Of a DNA stretch of 64,000 nt, positions 59,974 to 64,000 are shown piece after piece. Source of the DNA: CAVZXS01 sp963779325 (GTDB lineage: Bacteria > Bacteroidota > Bacteroidia > Chitinophagales > Chitinophagaceae); NCBI GenBank assembly GCA_963779325.1, contig CAVZXS010000025.1:124001-188000 (forward strand), written 5' to 3'. Made by a program: the position numbers and the translations under genes. The number at the start of each line of letters is the position of its first letter. Position 1 is the stretch's first letter. The notes under the pieces were generated by a model. That model did not search any database. It was not told the DNA's origin and saw only the letters and a program-made list of their open reading frames with translations.

Positions 59974-61840
59974 AAATAAATTGAAAAGTATCACCGTCAA
60001 AAAGCCCTTTGTCACTTAACTTGATATGCGGTATTACCAACAGTGCCATAAAAGATAAAGTCATAAACGGAGCTGAAAGCGGAGAGCCCATTTCTTTCGC
60101 CATTTTATCAATAGCGGTATAATCGGCCGCTACTTTATAGCCGTCTTCATTGCTCATCAATCCGGCTACGGGTAATGGTAATAACATTTCTGTTTGAGTG
60201 GTCTTAAGTCCCTCTCCTTTGGTCCCGATAAATCGGGAGGGAAGGGGTGAGGCCGCACTTACGCCGCCCTTCTTTTCTATTATAAGATTCACCGCACGGC
60301 AAATACTTTCATCATCTTCGCCTACGGCTACTATATTATGACTGTCATGTGCTACGGAAGAAGCAATGGCGCCCTGTTTTAATCCGAAGTTTTTTATAAA
60401 TGCTTTGGCAATCGGTGCATTGTTGTAACGGTTGACTACCACTATTTTTAAAATGTCTCTTCCAACATCGCTTACTACTTTTCCATTCAAAACTTTTGGT
60501 TTGTAAGCAAGTCTGTTGGTTATCAATTGTCCGTCCAATGCTTCAATAACAGGAATTTTTATATTATCACTGCCACTATGATGTAACCAGTTAGACTCAA
60601 GAATTTCTCTATAGGACATAGCTTGTACTTCAAAATCCTCAACTTTCTTTTTACTACAGGAAAAATTATTAACTAAACCTGATTTTGAGGTTTTGATATT
60701 GGATATTCCATTCTCTGCTACCAGCTCTCCATTGATAAAAGTTTTCACTACTTCAAATTTTTCCAAATCTTTTACTACAATGAAATCCGCGGCATCACCT
60801 TCCCGCAACAAACCCACTTTCATTTTGTAATGCAATACCGGGTTTACACAAGCGGCTTTTAATATTTTAAAAATATCAATTCCTTTAGCCACGGCTCTTG
60901 CACATAATTGGTTGATATGTCCGTCCACCAAACTATCAGGGTGTTTGTCATCGCTGCAAAACATAATCATATCAGGGTAATCATTCAGCAAATCAATCAA
61001 TGCTTCAAAATTTTTCGCAGCGCTCCCTTCACGTATGATAATCTTCATGCCGTATTGTAATTTATCAAGCGCTTCTTCTTTGGTAAAACATTCGTGGTCG
61101 GTGGAGATAGCCCCCCTAAATCCCCCCTGAAGGGGGACTTTGGCAAGCACACCAAGCTCGCTTGACGAAGTTTCTTCTAATTCAATTAGTGATTTAAAAT
61201 CGGAGGGTTCTAAAGTCCTCCCCTCGGGGGAGGATTTAGGTGGGGCTGTGGTTTTTTGTGCCGCCTCAATATATCTCTTCGCCATTTCCCCGCGTAACCC
61301 CGGCGCATGACCATCTACCGGTTTATTAAGTTCCTGCGCCGCTTTTATTTTTTTCATCACTTCTTCATCCCCGTTCAATACGCCGGGAAAATTCATCATC
61401 TCGCTTAAATAAAAAATATCATCACTTTCCAATAATTTTTTTACATCCTCCGCATTTAATTCGGCGCCGGCTGTTTCAAAAATAGTGGCGGGTACGCAAC
61501 TGGGTGCGCCGAAATGAAATTTGAAAGGAACGGTCTTGCCGTTTTCAATCATAAACTCTACGCCTTCTATACCGCATACATTGGCAATTTCGTGTGGGTC
61601 GCTGATGGTGGCCACCGTACCGTGTACAACGGCCAGTTTCGCAAATTCGGAAGGCACCAACATAGAACTTTCTATATGTACGTGAGCGTCTATAAAACCG
61701 GGCAGTATGTAGGAAGTAAACTTCCCGGCAAGCTCTTTGATTGAGTGTATTCGTCCGTTTTCAACCGTTACTTCGGCAGGGAAAATTCTTTCGTTTAGCA
61801 CATCCACTAAGTTGCCCTGTATAGAAAATGAACCGATCAT
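59972..61840 (-). CDS. ade: Adenine deaminase
   Basis: Converts adenine to hypoxanthine. 622 residues, longer than the usual ~540-590. Metal ligands in LPGFIDAHVHIESSMLVPSE, TVATISDPHEIANVCG, then VDGHAPGL, AISTDHECFTKEEALDKL and MFCSDDKHPDSLVDGHINQL. Three palindromic elements are translated: APPKSSPEGRTLEPSDF, KVPLQGGFRGA and ASPLPSRFIGTKGEGLKTT. They account for much of the extra length and lie between conserved motifs. Divergent from the LolA-like gene. Confidence 0.94.
   Translation of the reverse strand: MIGSFSIQGNLVDVLNERIFPAEVTVENGRIHSIKELAGKFTSYILPGFIDAHVHIESSMLVPSEFAKLAVVHGTVATISDPHEIANVCGIEGVEFMIENGKTVPFKFHFGAPSCVPATIFETAGAELNAEDVKKLLESDDIFYLSEMMNFPGVLNGDEEVMKKIKAAQELNKPVDGHAPGLRGEMAKRYIEAAQKTTAPPKSSPEGRTLEPSDFKSLIELEETSSSELGVLAKVPLQGGFRGAISTDHECFTKEEALDKLQYGMKIIIREGSAAKNFEALIDLLNDYPDMIMFCSDDKHPDSLVDGHINQLCARAVAKGIDIFKILKAACVNPVLHYKMKVGLLREGDAADFIVVKDLEKFEVVKTFINGELVAENGISNIKTSKSGLVNNFSCSKKKVEDFEVQAMSYREILESNWLHHSGSDNIKIPVIEALDGQLITNRLAYKPKVLNGKVVSDVGRDILKIVVVNRYNNAPIAKAFIKNFGLKQGAIASSVAHDSHNIVAVGEDDESICRAVNLIIEKKGGVSAASPLPSRFIGTKGEGLKTTQTEMLLPLPVAGLMSNEDGYKVAADYTAIDKMAKEMGSPLSAPFMTLSFMALLVIPHIKLSDKGLFDGDTFQFI
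60207..60257 (-). repeat. Nested palindromic element, in frame near ade C-terminus
   Basis: GTCCCTCTCCTTTGG ... GGAGGGAAGGGGTGAGGC split by an inserted TCCCGATAAATCGGGA palindrome. It encodes ASPLPSRFIGTKGEGLK. Confidence 0.85.
61108..61143 (-). repeat. GC-rich palindromic element, in frame inside ade
   Basis: TAGCCCCCCTAAATCCCCCC then TGAAGGGGGACTTTGG. It encodes AKVPLQGGFRGAI. Confidence 0.87.
61212..61248 (-). repeat. GC-rich palindromic element, in frame inside ade
   Basis: AAAGTCCTCCCCTCGGGGGA then GGATTTAGGTGGGGCTG. It encodes APPKSSPEGRTL, oriented opposite to the copy 70 bp away. Confidence 0.87.
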
Positions 61841-61892
61841 ACTTTTTATTTGTTATTTTACCCTCGAAAAAAAATCATTAACCCGGAATCTA

Positions 61893-61900
61893 TATATTTG
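61893..61900 (+). promoter_or_regulatory. Probable -7 box for the LolA-like gene
   Basis: TATATTTG fits TAnnTTTG, 36 bp before the ATG at 61936; -33 box not clear. Confidence 0.45.
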
Positions 61901-61935
61901 TTCTTGGTCTTTTTAAAAAATTAAAAATAACACAA

Positions 61936-62640
61936 ATGAAACCATTTAAAATTATTCTGTTCAGTTTTATGACAATGCTGAGTGCGGTTGCTGTAAATGC
62001 GCAAACCGCTGATGAGGTTATTGCTAAACATATCAATGCCATTGGCGGCGTGGATGCATGGAAAAAAATAAATTCTATGAAATCAGAAGGCGCTTTGCAG
62101 GTAAATGGTGCGGACGTATCTGTAACAATGACTGCATTACACCAAAAAGGTAATCGCCAGGATATTTCTGTAATGGGAATGACCGGTTTTATGATTATTG
62201 CCCCTACAGCCGGATGGAATTATATGCCTTTCAACGGGCAAACAGCTCCGGAGCCTATGACAGCTGAAGATGTTGAAGGATCTCAACCTCAATTGGATTT
62301 GCACGGTTCTTTAATTGATTATGCCGCCAAAGGGCATACCGTTGAGTTGATTGGTAAAGATGATGTTGACGGTACCGAGTGTTTGAAATTGAAAGTGAAT
62401 TATAAAGGCGGAACAGTAGAGACAATGTATTTAGATGCTAAGAATTATTATGTTATTCGTTCCGTATCCAAACGAAAAACCAACGGGCAAGAAGTAGAAT
62501 CAACTACTAATTTCAGCAATTACGAAAAGTTGCCCGAAGGAATAGTTGTTGCAAAATCTATTGGATTGCCGTTTGGCGAGTTAAACATCACTAAAATAAC
62601 TGTGAACGGCCCGGTTGATGAAACTATTTTTAAGAACTGA
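61936..62640 (+). CDS. Secreted LolA-like (outer-membrane lipoprotein-sorting) protein
   Basis: 234 residues. Signal peptide MKPFKIILFSFMTMLSAVAV cut near VNAQ. The mature protein has a beta-rich LolA-like layout: EVIAKHINAIGGVDAWKKIN, MKSEGALQVNG, GWNYMPFNGQ, CLKLKVNYKGGTVETMYLDA, YYVIRSVSKRK. Similar Bacteroidota proteins are annotated as sorting proteins; cargo unknown. Followed by a terminator. Confidence 0.82.
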   Translation: MKPFKIILFSFMTMLSAVAVNAQTADEVIAKHINAIGGVDAWKKINSMKSEGALQVNGADVSVTMTALHQKGNRQDISVMGMTGFMIIAPTAGWNYMPFNGQTAPEPMTAEDVEGSQPQLDLHGSLIDYAAKGHTVELIGKDDVDGTECLKLKVNYKGGTVETMYLDAKNYYVIRSVSKRKTNGQEVESTTNFSNYEKLPEGIVVAKSIGLPFGELNITKITVNGPVDETIFKN

Positions 62641-62659
62641 TAAATTGATTAAACAAAGT

Positions 62660-62690
62660 AAACCCCGATTGTGAAGTCGGGGTTTCTTAT
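62660..62690 (+). terminator. Terminator of the LolA-like gene
   Basis: AACCCCGA-TTGTGAAG-TCGGGGTT followed by TCTTATTAT. Confidence 0.85.
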
Positions 62691-62733
62691 TATCTTCATT
62701 ATCTTCCTTCTTTCTTTTATAAACTAATCGCTT

Positions 62734-64000
62734 ATGAAATCATTATTTGGTTTTCTTTTCTTAATTGCCGCAGTCAATCTTTCTGCGCAAACCACAATTA
62801 ACAACAGCACATTCGGTATGATGGAAGCCCGGATACTTGGCCCCGGTACCATGAGTGGTCGTATCTCAGCTATTGAAGGTGTGAACGGCGACGGTAAAAC
62901 AATTTATGTAGGTACTGCCGGCGGCGGTATTTGGAAAACAACCAATGCAGGCGCCTCCTTCAAACCTATTTTTGAAAAATATTGTCAGTCAATCGGCGCA
63001 TTAGCGATCAATCAAAAAAATCCTAAAGTTATTTATGCGGGCACCGGCGAAAGTAATATGCGTAACTCCGTTTCTATCGGTGTTGGTTTATATAAATCAA
63101 CCGACGGCGGCGAGAACTGGAATAAAATTGGGTTGGACAGCACCGAACATATTTCTAAAATTGTTATTGACCCGCAAAATGATTCCGTTATTTATGTTTC
63201 GGCTCCCGGTCCTTTATGGAGCGACGGTAAGCATAGGGGTTTATATAAATCAACGGATGCAGGAAAAACATGGGCAAAGATTCTATATATAAATGAAAAA
63301 ACCGGTTGTGCCGATGTAAGTGTTGATCCGCAGAATTCACAAATAGTGTATGCTTCTACCTGGGAATTTCGCCGCCAACCCTATTCATTTAATTCGGGCG
63401 GTAACGGCAGCGGCATGTGGAAGAGTTTGGATGGCGGTAAGACTTGGAAAGAATTAAGTAACGGTCTTCCAAAAAAACCATTTGGTCGTATCGCATTTAC
63501 ATTGGCGCCGAGTGCACCGCAAAATTTGGTAGCTATTGTAGAATCAAATGAAACGGGTTTATATATTTCCGCTGATGGCGGTGAGAGCTGGAAAAAACAA
63601 AGCGCCGGTTTGAATGTTGTATCAAGACCTTTTTATTTCAGCACTATTGTTATTGATCCCAAAGACCCTAAAAGAGTTTATCGCCCCGCTTTTAGTTTTT
63701 CTTATTCTACCGACGGCGGTTATTCATTTGCCGACGCAAGTAATGAAGGCGGTTGGGTGCATAGTGATCATCACGCTTTATGGATTAATCCAAACAATAC
63801 CAATCAACTTTACTTAGGTACTGATGGCGGTGTGTATATCAGTTTAGATAAAGGCGCTACCTGGATGTTTGTACAAAGTTTACCGGTCGGGCAATTTTAT
63901 CATGCAGCGGCCGATAATAAAGACCCCTATAATGTAATGGGTGGTTTGCAGGACAACGGAAGTTGGATTGCACCCTCTGCCGCACCGGGCGGCATCAGCA
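62734..64000 (+). CDS. Secreted sortilin/VPS10- or BNR-type beta-propeller protein, partial (C-terminus beyond right edge)
   Basis: The first ~422 residues are present. Signal peptide MKSLFGFLFLIAAVNLSAQ, then GPGTMSGRISAIEGVNGDGK and repeated Asp-box-like blades: GGGIWKTTNAGASFKPIF, GLYKSTDGGENWNKIG, GLYKSTDAGKTWAKIL, GMWKSLDGGKTWKEL, GLYISADGGESWKKQS, GVYISLDKGATWMF. This matches the large secreted VPS10/sialidase-like 'glycosyl hydrolase' proteins of Bacteroidota, whose enzymatic role is unproven. The frame is open to the window end. Confidence 0.88.
   Translation, partial: MKSLFGFLFLIAAVNLSAQTTINNSTFGMMEARILGPGTMSGRISAIEGVNGDGKTIYVGTAGGGIWKTTNAGASFKPIFEKYCQSIGALAINQKNPKVIYAGTGESNMRNSVSIGVGLYKSTDGGENWNKIGLDSTEHISKIVIDPQNDSVIYVSAPGPLWSDGKHRGLYKSTDAGKTWAKILYINEKTGCADVSVDPQNSQIVYASTWEFRRQPYSFNSGGNGSGMWKSLDGGKTWKELSNGLPKKPFGRIAFTLAPSAPQNLVAIVESNETGLYISADGGESWKKQSAGLNVVSRPFYFSTIVIDPKDPKRVYRPAFSFSYSTDGGYSFADASNEGGWVHSDHHALWINPNNTNQLYLGTDGGVYISLDKGATWMFVQSLPVGQFYHAAADNKDPYNVMGGLQDNGSWIAPSAAPGGIS

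Overview
The window is from a Bacteroidota chromosome, most likely a Chitinophagaceae-like bacterium. This is inferred from a gldJ/porU/porV type IX secretion cluster, a PorP/SprF protein, a bacillithiol BshA, DUF4292 and EI24 proteins, an arginine operon using a SOTCase/AOTCase-type carbamoyltransferase, TAnnTTTG-type promoters, and little visible Shine-Dalgarno sequence. No rRNA, tRNA or CRISPR array was seen.

Layout. 1-5182 (-): glutamate synthase gltD (cut by the left edge) and gltB. 5443-18720 (-): a complete branched-chain amino-acid cluster, transcribed leuA-leuC-leuD-leuB-ilvE-ilvD-ilvB-ilvN-ilvC-ilvA. 18928-24437: a helical-repeat protein, DUF983, murF and gldJ. 24617-32938 (+): porU, porV, ispF, dut, a DUF4292 lipoprotein and an EnvC-like protein. 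33124-36493: bshA, an M28 peptidase, a GNAT. 36494-38950: an accessory patch with an AT-rich propeller lipoprotein between paired hairpins and a 53-residue orphan ORF. 38978-48766 (-): an arginine cluster transcribed GNAT-argG-argC-argD-argF'-argB-argE-(four-helix-bundle insertion)-argH. 49157-64000: envelope and salvage genes (RsmI-like methylase, EI24, PorP/SprF, upp, anmK), a zinc-ribbon/HNH pair, an Oar-like TonB receptor, adenine deaminase, a LolA-like protein and a beta-propeller protein cut by the right edge.

The most unusual feature is the repeat content, much of it inside genes. (1) About 31 copies of a GC-rich palindromic element, of the type CCCCTTTAGGGGATGGGGG, lie in or against the amino-acid biosynthesis genes, adenine deaminase and a few others. 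About 22 are read in frame, giving peptides such as PLGDGG, PPFRGGG and SPLQGTEG. This resembles the Rickettsia palindromic elements. One copy joins a DUF559 nuclease domain to ArgB. (2) About a dozen intergenic loci are exact or decayed tandem arrays of different sequences that share a period of 7 bp; two of them, in inverted orientation, bracket a four-helix-bundle gene between argE and argH. (3) Smaller families include a structured ~105-bp repeat (2 copies), CACGGAG/CTCCGTG palindromes (2), CGCAGAGAAAA palindromes (2) and a ~55-bp hairpin repeat (2).

Between 44.9 and 57.2 kb six genes (argD, porP, upp, the zinc-ribbon gene, the HNH gene, the Oar-like receptor) are interrupted or thrown out of frame by single-base changes, nearly all extra bases. 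Three of these sites are an in-frame CTT followed by G. Sequence error is the simplest explanation, but the pattern should be checked.
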